NCBI GenBank assembly: GCA_963573385.1
Contig: CAUYLG010041378.1
Location: 1 to 64,000 of the forward strand
Direction: 5' to 3'
DNA from: Cacajao melanocephalus
Lineage: Eukaryota > Chordata > Mammalia > Primates > Pitheciidae
DNA: 64,000 nucleotides
The notes under the pieces were generated by a model that was not told where the DNA came from, searched no databases, and saw nothing but the letters and a program-made list of their open reading frames with translations. Of this stretch, positions 9,565 through 21,499 are shown in pieces. Each line of letters begins with the position of its first letter. Positions within the stretch are counted from its first letter, which is position 1. The position numbers and the translations under genes are program-made.

Positions 9565-10790
9565 AGGGATGCAGGTGTTGCATCCAGTTGTCAGGATACT
9601 ACCTTGTTACTCTTTTTCTACCGTTAAACAAGGAACAATTTCATACTCTCTTAGCTTGTGATCTTAATTGGCAAGTAGCAATGGCTGACTCCATTGGTAA
9701 TATCAGCTTCCACTTACCAGCCTCTAAGCTCCTAAACCTTTTACAAACTGTGCCTGTTAAATTTGTATCTGTTGTTCTCTCTGAGCCCTTGTTTCATGCC
9801 ACTACTGTCTTTACAGATGGTTCAGAAAAAAAGCTGAAAAGACAGGTATAGTGTGGCAAAATGCCATACAAAACTGGCAACACAAAATCCAGGAACATTT
9901 TAAAACTATGCAACAGATGGAGTTAGGTGTCCCGATATTGGCCTTAAAAACTTTTTCTCACCAAGACATAAACATAGTAATTCTGCTTATGCAGTGTAAA
10001 GATCATTTAGATCTTGCGCATGTGAAGGGCATTACTAATGAATAAGTACTAGCTTTGTTTCTTGCAGCGCAAGAGTTCCTCTGTGCCAGTTGTCATCATC
10101 TTTACATCATCTATATTCGCTTTCATTCTAGGTTACCTGGTACCATTATCAAAAGGGAACACTTGAGCTGATGCTCTGGTACAACCACAAATGTCATTTG
10201 CAGACTTTCCTGCCTTTTTGTGACCTTAAAGCTCATCATGCTTTGTTTTCATGAGAATGTCTGCAGTCTTAAACAACAGTTTCATTTAATACTTGCTCAA
10301 GCTCACATCATTGTTAAAACTTGTCCTGATTGCCAATACCATTCTCTCTCTCCTTTTTCCTTAGGACTTGGGGCCAACCCACAAGGTTTGGTGCCTGATG
10401 TTATCTGGCAAACTGATGTTACTCAGTATCTGCCTTTTGGACATTTTAAATTTCTCCACATTACTGTAAAAACTTATACAGGTTTAATATATGCTAACCC
10501 CCATACCAGACAAAAACTAGATGCAATTGCTCATGTTTGAATCTATTATGACTTTAGGCCTTCCACAAACTATAAAAACTGATAATGGACCTTGCTATTT
10601 TAGTTCTCAATTTGCATATGCATTGCAACTTTGGCACATAAACACAAGACAGGTATCCTCCATAACTCAACTGGTTAGGCCATTGTTAAACAAGCTCATC
10701 AAGCTCTTAAAATATGTCTTAATAAACAAAAAAGGGGGAATATGGGGCTTTCTCCTTGAGAAAAAGACCTGTCATTGGAGAATCGACCAG
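9565..10790 (+). pseudogene. pol relic: RT end, RNase H, integrase
   Basis: RT-connection and RNase H text runs over about 9600-10045; ATTVFTDGSEKK near 9800-9835 holds the first RNase H aspartate. The integrase part keeps a CPDC zinc-finger remnant near 10320 and two core aspartates: IWQTDVTQY with its Asp at 10415-10417, and KTDNGP with its Asp at 10581-10583. The two lie in different frames. The third catalytic residue, the glutamate, is not recognisable. The end reads as lysine- and glycine-rich NKKGG-like text. Non-functional; betaretrovirus-like in character. Confidence 0.85.
10725..10740 (+). promoter_or_regulatory. Polypurine tract near the end of pol
   Basis: aacaaaaaagggggaa is a clean purine run resembling a retroviral polypurine tract. 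It also codes for the end of integrase, so base composition may simply reflect lysine and glycine codons. Confidence 0.35.
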
Positions 10791-10829
10791 CAATGACAGT
10801 GATGACTCAGAAGGCATCTGACATTACTT

Positions 10830-12350
10830 GAAGACAGCTAAAGAGATTGGACCAACAAGCAACTATCCAGCTTGCTACCATGGAAGCTCCCGCAACTGCA
10901 GAGAACCAATTTCTTATGTATCTGATGGTAACTGGGAAAAGGTCTGAGAAAGTAAGACAGACATGGATGTTAGTGTGGCTGGTAGGTTTTATTCTTTGCC
11001 AAGTGGGATCATCTCGAGAGCATGTTTATTGGAGTCATGTCCTAAATCTCCTTGTTTTTAATGTTATTACATGGTGGGATGCTGACCTGCCTTTGTCATC
11101 TAATGATATTTCTTGGACAGAAGGTCAATAGATGCCCCTGTCTTGCCCCTTAATTGAATATTTGAGATGAATTAAATTTAATGACTACCTGACTTTATTG
11201 TTTAGTAATCCCCCTCTTTGTTTTTCCACAATAGCACATAAGTGTGTTACTCTCTTTCTTCAAGAGTATCTTTACTATCAGCCCAAAAGGGACGCTAAGC
11301 TTGCAAATTTGACCTTTATTTCTGCTGTTACTAGTAATCTTACTGAGGTCTCTAATGAAGCTACACAAGTGATATTACTATATGCCCTCCGAGTAGGGAC
11401 TGGCGATACAAGTTTGAGGCCATCCATTCTTCTCCATGCAGACAACCTGCACTGAGCCAAGGGCCCCTGTTTGATAATGGCACCATACTTGATTGGAGTT
11501 CCCATGGTTATCTTATTTCTGCAAATCAGACTATTAGATTTGAGAGTCCCACCAATAGTTCTATCACATGGCCAGAGTATGGGATTTCAGGACCTATATT
11601 ACAACTAAAAGGGAAACAAGCTTTAAGCTCTGTTCATACCCAAATGTGGAAACTAGGTCTTCCTTTTTTGAAAGGGTTCTTTCGCATGTTGAGTATGGTG
11701 AGTACATTACTAGTGATAGCAACTATACCCTCTTTTTGCACAATAATGTTACTGATATAGTCCTGATTTGTATTACGCACCCCTATACACTTTTGTTTGG
11801 GCAAGGTGTTCCTAATATAGAGCAGAATCAGCCTTTTATAGCATTAAAGTCTCTTCCAGTAGCTGGTATGCTACATCCTTGTCTCATCAAAATGTTACAC
11901 AGTTAAATAAAGCCTATGTCATGATTCTAAAACAGCATGCTAAATTGTGACTGCCTGTAAATTTAACCTGGAATTGGGAAGGAAATTCCACCTTGCAATA
12001 ATTTAGAAAAGTACATCCGCAAGGGGCTTATCACAACAATTTGTCTTCTCAAATTTTCACTCTTAAGTGGGAATTAAAAAAACAACTTGAAGAATGGTCA
12101 CAGCAATTACAAACAAGTACCCTTCAGCAATTACAAGAAGCCTATCAATGGTTAAAACTGAACAACTGAACACTTGGTTGTTTGGGTTAAACATACACAT
12201 TTGGGTGATGGCTGCTATACTTATTCTTCTTTGCATCTGTTTGCTAGGCATTTGCAGATGGCTCTGTGCTGCCACCAGATGCATCTACAACCAGGGAAGA
12301 ATGCTAGAAGCTTACCTTGTATTGGATGACCAGCATGCTTTAAGAATTAA
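10830..12350 (+). pseudogene. env relic of the HERV-K-like provirus
   Basis: A hydrophobic leader-like stretch (MLVWLVGFILCQVG, near 10960-11000) is followed by surface-subunit text with several N-glycosylation sequons, broken by stops and shifts between 11130 and 11906. The transmembrane subunit is clearest near 12065-12330: a glutamine/leucine-rich helical stretch, then a membrane segment (IHIWVMAAILILLCICLLGI) and a cysteine-containing cytoplasmic tail. The last open frame (12094-12432) runs on into the 3' LTR. No continuous Env frame exists, so no functional protein is expected. Confidence 0.8.
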
Positions 12351-12358
12351 AAAAGGGT
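12347..12358 (+). promoter_or_regulatory. 3' polypurine tract
   Basis: A purine-rich run (aaaaaaggg) lies a few bases before the 3' LTR start at 12363, the usual place for priming of plus-strand DNA. Confidence 0.55.
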
Positions 12359-12362
12359 TATA

Positions 12363-12752
12363 TGTGGGGGCATATGGCAATATATTCAAGCTTATGTACA
12401 TGAAATTTGAGGTTGGGGTGTGTAAATACTAAGGCACTGTGTGTATGTTATTTGTGCATGAGAATGAAACTCCTTGACCTGATAACAGGACAGGGAGTGG
12501 AGTGTGTGGTGTGATAAGGAACATTGAAAATAGCTTCCTGAGAATGCAGCTTGAATGTGTACAAGGTCACAGGTGCCTCAGCAACCCACCTCAAATGACC
12601 ATCTAGTGGATGTTTGTAGTTAATACAAGCCCTTTCAATAAATGCTTGGTGGATGGGTGCTGGGGTGGACTCTTTTGAAGAGCTACCCTCAGCCCCATTC
12701 AACTGAACTGAGTACTCCATTCTTGGTATTCACTCAAGATTTGAGCTCTGCA
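12363..12752 (+). repeat. 3' LTR of the HERV-K-like provirus
   Basis: Begins tgtgggggcatatgg and ends gagctctgca, aligning along its length with the 5' LTR at 6901-7302. AATAAA lies near 12637. Followed at once by the target duplication atttg (12753-12757) and the resumed MaLR LTR. Confidence 0.9.
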
Positions 12753-13050
12753 ATTTGTTATGGCAATAGGAGACTATAAGATTTGGTACCAGGAGTGAGG
12801 TTCTGCTGTGACATGCACCTAAAATATGTGTAAGTGGCTTTGGAATTGAGCAGTGGGAAGAAACTGAAATACTTTAAAGAAGCCCATGATAGAAAATGCC
12901 TAGATGATTTTTAACAGACTGTTAGCAGAAATATAGACATTAAAACCTCTGCTGGGAAAAACTCTGAGAAAGAGTGAGAAGCATGATAGAGAAAATCTAA
13001 ATTGCCCTAGGGAATACTTAAGTCACCACAAACAGAACAAATTTTATTGG
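12753..13050 (+). mobile_element. MaLR LTR end and internal region start
   Basis: ttatggcaataggagacta completes the LTR interrupted at 6900. The next text resembles the start of THE1/MST/MLT internal sequence: atttggtaccaggagtga, then gtaagtggctttggaattga. Similarity fades by about 13050. No frame kept. Confidence 0.7.
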
Positions 13051-14175
13051 TGAGAAACAGATAAATAGGTGGCATATGCATTCCCAGCACTACATACTCA
13101 GGAAATGCCACTGTTTAACTCTGTCATGAGTAGTGCAAGAAAATGATGGGAAGATTATCTTCTATTCAAAAAGAAAAATTATGTGTTTATAAAAATACAT
13201 TTTCTAAGATTTTAGTACTGCAGATTTTTAAATAGAAGTGCAAATATAAAATATATTTTCTTGACATGTAAAGGATTACTTTCTAAAATTATGTAAATGA
13301 CATTTTGATTAGTTATGACTCTGATTAGCATTTTCAAGAATTATTTGAGTTAAAAGCAATGGTGTAATTCATTTTGCTTTTATTCCACTGTGAGTTATAT
13401 TGATACAACAGTTGAATTTGTCCATGCTCTAGTGGGTAAATGATTCAGAGAAGACACAAGTGAGATTGTAATCCTTTGAAGTTTATAAAATTGGGGAATA
13501 TTCCTTGGTTCAACAACTATGTTTTTGTAGCAATTTATAAATGTCTGAAAAATATTTTTAGCAATTGTTATTTTAGGCATAGAAATATTGATCTTAAAAG
13601 AATGGTAGAATACAGTACTAAATTTTCATATCTATGCCTATTCAGAAATACTTTGTTACTCCATGTAGACATAAAATTTTCATTAAAACAAATTCTATGA
13701 TCTGAATTCATAAAAAAATTTATTATAAATGGATACAAATGATTCTCTTATAAATGTTAAAATGTTACTTACATTGAAACATTTTAATGCTAACACCCAC
13801 ATTAATTCATCAGCAAGTAGAAATATTATTTACAATTTCTCAGGCATTCTGGGTTCAGGATTTCATGTTCCTGGCTTTTTTTACATTTTGTAGAAGGGTT
13901 ATTTCTTTAATTTAAAAAAAAAATGTATAAAATTGTAAATATAAAATTACCACAGCCTTTTAATGCCAATTGCCATGAAAAACAAATATAAACTACAAGC
14001 AGCCTGTCTGGAATGCAATTATAGGGCCCTGAAGTTAAGATTCCTTAGGATCTGGAGAAATTTGATTCTGACAACATACATTGAATTCAAGAAGAGCAAT
14101 GGTTTAAAAAATATGGAAAATATAAAAGAAACAGGTACTTCTTTATTTTTGATAATTGTCATAGCATTCATTTGA
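13051..14175. other. AT-rich single-copy DNA, nothing recognised
   Basis: Several open frames of 60-74 codons occur, none resembling a protein and all rich in rare codons. Confidence 0.5.
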
Positions 14176-14177
14176 TA

Positions 14178-14410
14178 ATCACAGGTAGTGTTTATTAAAT
14201 TCTTCCCCTCTATGAGTCACTGCTAAACACTGTCTAATAATTAGCTTATTAATTGCTTTTAGCATTCTGTTTGAGAAAAATATTATTATTCCTATTTTTC
14301 ACAGAAAAAAAATAAAATAATTGTCAAAGTTCAGATATTTGGAGATTATAGAATTTGGATCCTGACAAGGCAGTTGACTTTTGAAGCCCATGTTTTTAAC
14401 CACTTTTCAA
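14178..14410 (+). mobile_element. MIR relic
   Basis: Old tRNA-derived SINE in sense orientation: gtgtttattaaattctt, ttttcacagaaaaa and the terminal aagcccatgtttttaacca block occur in MIR order. Strongly diverged. Confidence 0.6.
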
Positions 14411-15465
14411 AACGGCCATTCAGAAAAGGTAAATAACAATGACGTGAAACAAATGTGGAAATGAGGTAATTTACTCATATTGTCACATAAATTGTCTATT
14501 CTTGTATTTCTGTGAGTTATCAGAAGAAATGAGAGAAAAGTCATGATATTCCCTAATCAACAGGACAAACATATTTTTGATGATATATTTGGAAAGAGGT
14601 GTAATCATGGTGATGGCTAATAGTCTTCTTTTTTACATATAGATTTTTCTCTTCTTTTCTATTTTCATATATCTTCAAGTAATATGCTGTACCTAGAAGA
14701 TTATACTGTTAGTTATTAATGTATTCTATTTACTGACTTTTCCATCTTTTAAAAAAATCTATAATATATTGATTTAGATTTATATGATGACCAAATTAAT
14801 TTAAATTCCAAGAAATGGTTTAAGGCAAATGAATACTACAGTATTTACTTTTTGCCTCAGAACTTTAAAAATACATGGAAATGTGATAAGGTTCAGAGAA
14901 GAGTGATAGTGACTATTCACAATGTCAAACAAGAGCTACAAGATGAGGTGAAAGTAATTGACTAATGAAAACCTTTAATAAAACAAAAGATTCTTTCACT
15001 CATGAGATGACCAACTCCTCTCAATCTTCGTTAATATTGAACAGAGTGGAAACAAATATAAATCACGGAATGAAAAATTTGTTAGCTATACAAATTTCAT
15101 ATTTATAAAACGAATACTAAAGATAATGTAAAAAGATTGCACACAGGTCCTTAATCAAATTATTTTTCTATGTTAAAAAAATATAAAAAAAGAAAGAATC
15201 TTAGGGGCAATACAAAGAATTCAAAAGGATCAAATCTTGTCTCAGATTGATAGGACTAAATTGCTTCCTGTTCTCCTTCTATAGGTAAATTTTACTACTG
15301 TTTCAGAAGGTTTGGAAATGAGACTGAAAGAATAAAAAATTAAACATGTACATAAAAGTATTTATTATCATCAGTGTATATGTCTTCTATATGTAGAAAA
15401 GGAAAACCATCTTTTTAATTTAGCACTTAAATATATTCTCCATATTATTTGATTAATTTTAGTTG
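14411..15465. other. AT-rich DNA, nothing recognised
   Basis: No repeat, RNA or gene seen. Confidence 0.5.
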
Positions 15466-15469
15466 ATTA

Positions 15470-15583
15470 TCTGCTCATTGCTGTAATAAGGAAGCTGAGA
15501 CTCAGAAAGGCTAAATTAGCTTTCATAGGTTATGTAGTTACAGAATCAGGATTTGGGCTATGGCCTTAAAGCTGATGTTATGA
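15470..15583 (+). mobile_element. MIR relic
   Basis: aagctgagactcagaaaggct, a degenerate acagctagt-type core, and a tcaggatttgggc block follow MIR order in sense orientation. Confidence 0.6.
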
Positions 15584-15585
15584 AC

Positions 15586-15630
<45 letters not shown>

Positions 15631-15672
15631 ATATATATATTTGTTTATATATATATTTGTTTATATATAGAT
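15584..15672. repeat. (CT)n then (TA)n compound microsatellite
   Basis: About 43 bases of nearly pure CT repeat followed by interrupted TA repeats with a ttgtttatata motif. Likely polymorphic. Confidence 0.95.
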
Positions 15673-16333
15673 ATGTATTTGTTTTTCCCAATTGTTCACT
15701 GTCTCACTTCCTTGCAGTATTACCTATGTCTTTGCTAATGGCATCTCACTTCATCTTGTGACCTTCTTTTGTCCAAAATGGTGGGTGAAAAATACCATTT
15801 GTTACTTTTAATGAGATTTTTCAATCACATTAGAAAAAAATTAAATTTCTGAAGAAATTTAGTATGATAACCAAAAATAACTTCTACAGTTAATTTCAAA
15901 ACGAACATATAATAAAAAGGAAGAAAAGGCACTATTTGTCAATGGAGAAAGTAACAATTATTCAGAATATGGGACTGATATTACTGTTGAACAATTAAGA
16001 AAAATTACTTCAGAAATATTCTTCTTGATTTACAATAAGATAATCTCTATAAATTAATTTTTTGAAGTTAAATAAACATTTATAAGAAAACCAAGTTGAT
16101 CCTATAAGATAGCTGAAACAGATATATATTTGTATATATATCAATAAAGAGCAGGAGTCATTTCAGGGACTGAAATGATTATTTCATAAGTGTATATAAT
16201 TTATCTTGGAGAAGGGTATTGTATCAATTTCTGAGTTATTTAGGAGAGATAAATAAATGTGTAAAGATCAGGGCATTGCTGACAAGGAAAAAGGTATCAA
16301 ATAGAAAAATAGTGTATTTGAAAAATTAAAAAC
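15673..16333. other. AT-rich DNA, nothing recognised
   Basis: No supported feature. Confidence 0.5.
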
Positions 16334-16390
16334 AGAAGCTGAGCCCAGGAGTTTTATACCAGCAAGGGCAACATAGTAAGATTATATTTA
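16334..16390 (+). mobile_element. Alu monomer (FLAM/FRAM-like) scrap
   Basis: gctgagcccaggagtttta and gggcaacatagtaaga are the middle of an Alu-type monomer in sense orientation, ending in A-rich sequence. Confidence 0.55.
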
Positions 16391-16577
16391 TAAAATAATA
16401 GATAAGAAAATATATATATGTGATTTAGTTAATACATCAAATTACTTTAACATTGCAAATAATAAAATATAAAGATCACAGTAACTCAGCAAAAGCTAAT
16501 GACTATTATCCATTAATTGATCATTAATGACCAATTAAACTACTGCATCTTTAAAACAGAGGTATTTTTTTAAATAC

Positions 16578-16672
16578 TTTTTTTTTAGAGCAACTTTAGG
16601 TTCACAGCAAGACTGAGAGGAAGATACAGATATATCCCATATACATATTATGTCTACACATGCCTGGTCTCA
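16578..16672 (-). mobile_element. Ancient L1M 3' UTR scrap
   Basis: Antisense fragment with agagcaactttaggttcac, agcaagactgaga and tatcccatatac, typical of the 3' end of old L1M/L1ME elements. Confidence 0.55.
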
Positions 16673-16967
16673 AAAATGGGGAATTAAATAAAATATTAAG
16701 AAACATCATTATAAAAGCAATGTGGGAATATGACTGCTATTTTTATTTGTTAATTTTAAGAAAAACACTTATTATCCATTGAAAACAACTAGAAAAGAAC
16801 ATGTACACATACACATAAAGTTAGTATATGTTGTGTAAAGTTTGCAGAATTTTAGATCGATTATTTTCTCTTCCTTTCTTTTTTTAGCTTTCCAAACTTT
16901 CTGACAACCTTTGTATTTTTTTTCAAAATACACATAATAATTTTCCCATTTGATTTGGAATTCTAAC

Positions 16968-17188
16968 TTTTGGGCTCAAGCGATCCTCCCGACACAGCCT
17001 CATGAGTAGCTTGGACAGTAGGCAGGCACCAGTATGCCCAGCTAATTTTTTCTAAGTTATTATTGTTTTGGTAGTAATATGGTCTTGTTATTTTGCCCAG
17101 GCTGACCTCAAATTCCTGGGCTCAAGTGATCCTTTCACCTTGGCCTTCCAAAGTACTGAGATTACAGATAAGAGCCACCACATCCAGC
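16968..17188 (-). mobile_element. Antisense Alu (old), partial
   Basis: Words gggctcaagcgatcctccc, a central gcccagctaatttt and a terminal agagccaccacatccagc give Alu order reversed. The poly-T end and part of the right arm are missing, and divergence is high (AluJ-like). Confidence 0.8.
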
Positions 17189-17830
17189 TTTAAGTATGTT
17201 TTAAACTGTCACTGCAATCTATGATTTCATTGTTTTATCCTCAAAACAAAACTATTCTCCTCAATGTATTTGTGAATCAATTTTTTTTTTCCTAAGTCAT
17301 TCAATCTCAGTAAAATGATAAAAGTTGGTCATTCTCATTTGAGGATGCATGAAAATTTAGATGACACAGCTAAAACAAGTTGAATTGGGAGAACATTCAA
17401 TTCATTCAATTCGGGTTTAGTGTACTATACTTATGAGCTGTGTAATTCACTTTTGTGTATCGGTAGCTGTCCTAGTCGAGAAATATTCATGGAAATAGAT
17501 AATTTTACCTTAATCATGTGAAGTTCCACGATTTTATTTATTGTGTAGAGACATGAGTGTGGGTTCTCTAATTCCTTTTTTTTTCTAGAAAAGCTAATAT
17601 TCATCATAATATTATAGGTACTTAGAAATCATTCCTGAGGGAATATGGAGATTGGATTTTACATTGATGTAGGTTGCATTTTTCTTTATTTAATATAAGC
17701 AATGCAGTAGACTAGTATTTGAGAATTTTTTTATTTGTGCTCATAACCATAATGTATTTAAATAGTGTCATCTTAGATGGGATGAATATAAAGAAAGTGG
17801 AGGGATTTATTTTTCTTAAATTAATATCTT
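17189..17830. other. Single-copy DNA, nothing recognised
   Basis: AT-rich; no supported feature. Confidence 0.5.
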
Positions 17831-18189
17831 GAGGTAGAAATTACATAATAAAATTCACAAAGATCTGAAATGTCCACTTCAATGAATTTAACTATATGTA
17901 TCATGAAACCATCATACAAATCAAGATACAAATTTCCATTACCCAGAACTTCCCTCAAGTTCCTTTCGAGTCTATATGCCACCCCATATTCATACAACAC
18001 CAGGAAATCATTTTCTGATTTTTCAAAATTCTAGATAGCTTTTCCCTTTACTTAGAAGTAGAACCATACTGAACATGATGTTACTATAACTTTTTTCTTT
18101 CCCTCCACAAAATGTCTGTGAAATTATTGCATAAGATGTGGGTGTATGTCAGTATTTTGTCCCTTGTGTTCCTGACTAGTATTTCTTTG

Positions 18190-18335
18190 TTTGCAATATG
18201 TACATATTGCTACATGTGTATATATATTTATATTGCTACATAGGCATATCTGCATCTATTGCTATATGTGTACATATATTTACATATCAATATGTATATA
18301 TACATGTATAGCAATATAAATATACATATCAATAT
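18190..18335. repeat. AT-rich imperfect palindrome
   Basis: Contains the perfect 16-base palindrome caatatgtacatattg (18194-18209), and an inverted pair, tatatttatattgcta near 18223 against tagcaatataaatata at 18309-18324. Lies inside the L1M. Confidence 0.8.
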
Positions 18336-18556
18336 TACATAAGGCTGCTATGACATAACTTTTTTTTGGTAGGAGAAAAAGGAACTATCTCTGGTTAAAA
18401 TTGATATACATTTGAGTTGTTCCTATTTTAGTGTTATCATAAAGTTGATATGAATATTTTTTAACTAGTGTTTTGTGAATATGGGAAGATTTCTTTTTTA
18501 TTTTGTTTTCTTTATCTTGGTAAATAGGAATGGAATTGTTGGACCATAGCATACAG

Positions 18557-18752
18557 GTACAGTAAATCTTCACTTAACATCATCAAGAGATTCTTGAAAA
18601 CTGCAACTTTAAGAAAAACACATAACAAAACCAATTTTTATTTATCAATGTTATAAGGAAACAAGAAATTTACATTATTCAAGAACCTGCTGTACATCAT
18701 TTTGCTTAAAGTTATAAAACCTACAGACAATGTTAAGTGAGAACTGACTGTG
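18557..18752. mobile_element. Small DNA transposon (MITE) with terminal inverted repeats
   Basis: Left end acagtaaatcttcacttaac and right end gttaagtgagaactgactgt form imperfect inverted repeats of about 24 bp around 195 bases. The L1M text continues on both sides. Structure fits an internally deleted Tc1/mariner- or Tigger-type element; family not assigned. Confidence 0.65.
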
Positions 18753-19509
18753 TTTAATTTTATAAGAAATTGCCAAATAATTACTAAAACAATTGCACCA
18801 TTTTCTACTCTTTTCAGCAAGATATCGGAGTCGCAATCGCACCACCTCATTATGAACACTTGCTTGTAAACTTTTTAAAATTTTAACATCTAATGGGTGT
18901 GTAGTAGTTTTTAATTTTCATGTTTCTGATGACTAAAGATATTTAATATCTTTTCATATAATCATAGCCACTCTTGTTTCTTTTTCTGTGAAGGGTCCAA
19001 GGTTTTGTTTGATGTTGAATTTTAAATAATTTCTATTCTGTTGTTAGTTGAAATATTTTATAAATTTTAATTAAGTGGTTTACAAGTGTTGATTAATTCT
19101 TCCATATCCTTATCAAGTTTCTATGTTTTTCTATTAATTTCAGAAATAGGTATGCTAAAATCACTAAGTATAATTATGGACTTGTCTATTTTATTCTTTA
19201 GTTCTATAAATTTTGAAGCTCCATTTTATGATGTAATTACATTTAACATTTTATAGTTTCCTGATAAATTAAAACTTTTTATTGAAAAGGATTCTAGTAG
19301 TCTGGTGTTCATGGAATTTTTTCCTTAAAAAATCTATATTTAAAAAAATTTTGAATATATTACTTTACGCTTGCTTGTATCAGTCTTTGTTTAAAATATC
19401 TTTTCATCCTTTTACTTTTAACCTATCTATGAGTTTATATTTGAAGGGTATCTTTTGTAACAGGTATGTTTGATTTCTGCTTTTTCATCTAATCTGACAA
19501 GCTCTGCCT

Positions 19510-20305
19510 TTCTTAATTGAAAATTTTTTAATTTTAGGTTCAGAAGTACATGTGAAGATCTGTTATGTAGGTAAACTCGTGTCACATTGGTTTGTTGTAC
19601 AGATTATTTTATCACCCAGATATTAAGTCTAAAACCCAATACTTATTTTTTCTGCTCCTCTCCCTCCTCCTAACCTCCACCCTCAGCACAACCCCAGTGT
19701 CTGTTGTTTCCTTCTTTGTGTTCATGAGTTCTTATAATTTAGCTTGAACTTATAAGTGAGAAAATGTGGTATTTGATTTTCTGTTCCCGTGTTAGTTTAC
19801 TAATAATGATAGCTTACATCTCCATCCATGTTCCCACAAAAGCCATGATATTGTTCTTTATAGCTGCACTATTCCACAGTATACATGTACTACACTTTCT
19901 TTATCCAATCTGTCATTGATGAGCATTTAGGTTGACTCTATGTCTCTGCTGTTGTGAATAGTGCTGCAATAAACATTCATGTGCATGTGTCTTTATGGCA
20001 GAATGATTTATGTTCCTCTTGGTATGTACCCAGTAATGGGATTGCTGGGTTGAATGGCAGTTCTGCTTTTAGCTCCTTAAGGAATTGCCATACTGCTTTC
20101 CACAGTGTTCTCTTTTGTCTGCAACCTTGCCAGGATCTGTTATTTTTTGACTTTTTAGTAATTAACATTCATACTGGTATCTGATTGTGGTTTTGATTTG
20201 CATTCTCTAATGACTGATGATATTGAGGTTTTTTCATATGCTTGTTGGCCATACATATGTCTTCTTTTGAAAAGTAACTGTTCATATCCTTATTCAACTT
20301 ATATT
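19510..20305 (-). mobile_element. Younger L1 (L1P) 3' end, 5'-truncated
   Basis: Antisense L1P 3' UTR (aggttcagaagtacatgtg), then the ORF2 C-terminus. The minus-strand frame 19977-20168 reads AELPFNPAIPLLG, a typical ORF2 tail motif. It sits within the L1M, whose text stops near 19490 and resumes at about 20306. Truncated upstream in ORF2; inactive. Confidence 0.85.
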
Positions 20306-20690
20306 TAATATAGTTGTTGACAATAGTGGGTATGATTCCATCTCCTCAATATATACATATTTTAATTTTGTCATCTCTTGTTTGTTTTTGTCTTTCTCTT
20401 TTCCTGAATTTTTGGTATAATTTTTTTTGTTATTTTTTGAAATTTTATTTTATTCTCATTAATGTTTTTAACTACATCTCTAAGTTTAATGTTTTAATTG
20501 TTGCTCTAGGATTACAAAATAAATTTTTAAATGAACACGCCTGTGAATTAATACTATACACAATTTTAATTCTAAAAACACTCGTACCCTATACAAAAAT
20601 ATTTATATTTTTCCCATATGCCCATATATTCACTGTCTACTCCAAAATTCTCATCACATTATTACATCAGAATCATGCTTAGGTTTTAAT
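20306..20690 (-). mobile_element. Ancient L1M (part 2)
   Basis: The antisense L1M resumes after the L1P insertion (tatagttgttgacaatagtg, then ttgctctaggattacaaaat). Ends about 20690. Confidence 0.55.
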
Positions 20691-20699
20691 ATCTTGTAA

Positions 20700-21238
20700 T
20701 AGAAATGACTTCCAAATGTGTATGAGGCAGATCAAGTTCCACTCATCTGTAGCTTCTCAGAGAAGCCTCTTAACTCAGGTCTATGAACTAAGACCCCTGA
20801 ATTTCCAAACTACAAGTGTGAAACAGGGACAAGATAATAGCAGGAGTTACTCTCATTCAAAACAGAGAGGAATGAGAACACATAGCAGTTACTGGTTTAC
20901 AAAAACTCTGGAATTCAGTCACACATATATCTCTAAATCTCAAGAAATGGGTAATAGTCCCAAAGTAGGGCCCAGTTTGGCTCCCTGAGGATGATACTTT
21001 CTTTCGCTTTAAGTCATGTGTCAAGCTATCTCTCAAACTCTTTTTTATAAAAGATGTTTTATGTCTATAGTTAGGAAGATTGATCTGTTCCTGCTCCTAG
21101 ATATTTTGCAAATTTTGATAAGAACTCCTTGCTCATTTGAAATAAATATTTGTTGCAGTTTGGGTTTCAATTTGGTTAAATTTAAATTATATTGTGCAAA
21201 ATGTTTATATGCTTAACCAGTTTTGCATGTGAGTTTAT
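20700..21238. other. Unassigned segment of balanced composition
   Basis: Less AT-rich than its neighbours, with a 90-codon frame (20716-20988) and a 66-codon frame (21016-21216). Neither resembles a known protein. Could be an old, unrecognised repeat; I see no splice-site or promoter pattern supporting a gene. Confidence 0.4.
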
Positions 21239-21279
21239 TTGTGTGTGTGTGTATGTGTGTGTGTGTGTGTGTGTGTGTA
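21239..21279. repeat. (GT)n microsatellite
   Basis: About 41 bases of GT repeat with one AT interruption. Confidence 0.95.
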
Positions 21280-21499
21280 TTCCAGCTGTTACTTAAATGG
21301 TTTGTTAAAATCTCTATTTGTATTTGTAAATTCTTTTATAATTTATTTTAGTTTTCTAAACCTAAACAAATAAATTGGTTGTGTTACTAGGTACATATAT
21401 GGTAGTGTATGTTTTATGCTACACAAATAAATGTTGCTTATGTTTTACTACACATATGTTACAAATATGTCACATGGTAATTAAGTTTTAGGATGATTA

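Larger units (their letters stand above)
6901..12752 (+). mobile_element. HERV-K-like (class II) provirus, defective
   Basis: A two-LTR endogenous retrovirus of about 5.85 kb. Its LTRs (402 and 390 bases) are clearly alike but differ at roughly one position in ten by eye, so it is an old insertion. The repeat aatttg at 6895-6900 and 12752-12757 gives a 5-6 bp target duplication, as class II elements make. Gag begins with MGQ, and RNase H, integrase and Env relics are betaretrovirus-like, pointing to the HERV-K/HML group. LTR length suggests HML-6 or a relative, but this is not proven. All frames carry stops or shifts; protease and most of RT are missing. Confidence 0.85.
17835..19490 (-). mobile_element. 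Ancient L1M, 3' UTR to ORF2 (part 1)
   Basis: Antisense L1M running from its 3' end (aaattacataataaaattcac) through the ORF2 C-terminal part (aggaatggaattgttgga) to upstream ORF2 text near 19400-19490 (catccttttacttttaacct). Internal gaps are likely. It is interrupted by a small DNA transposon at 18557-18752 and by a younger L1 at 19510-20305. No frame survives. Confidence 0.7.
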
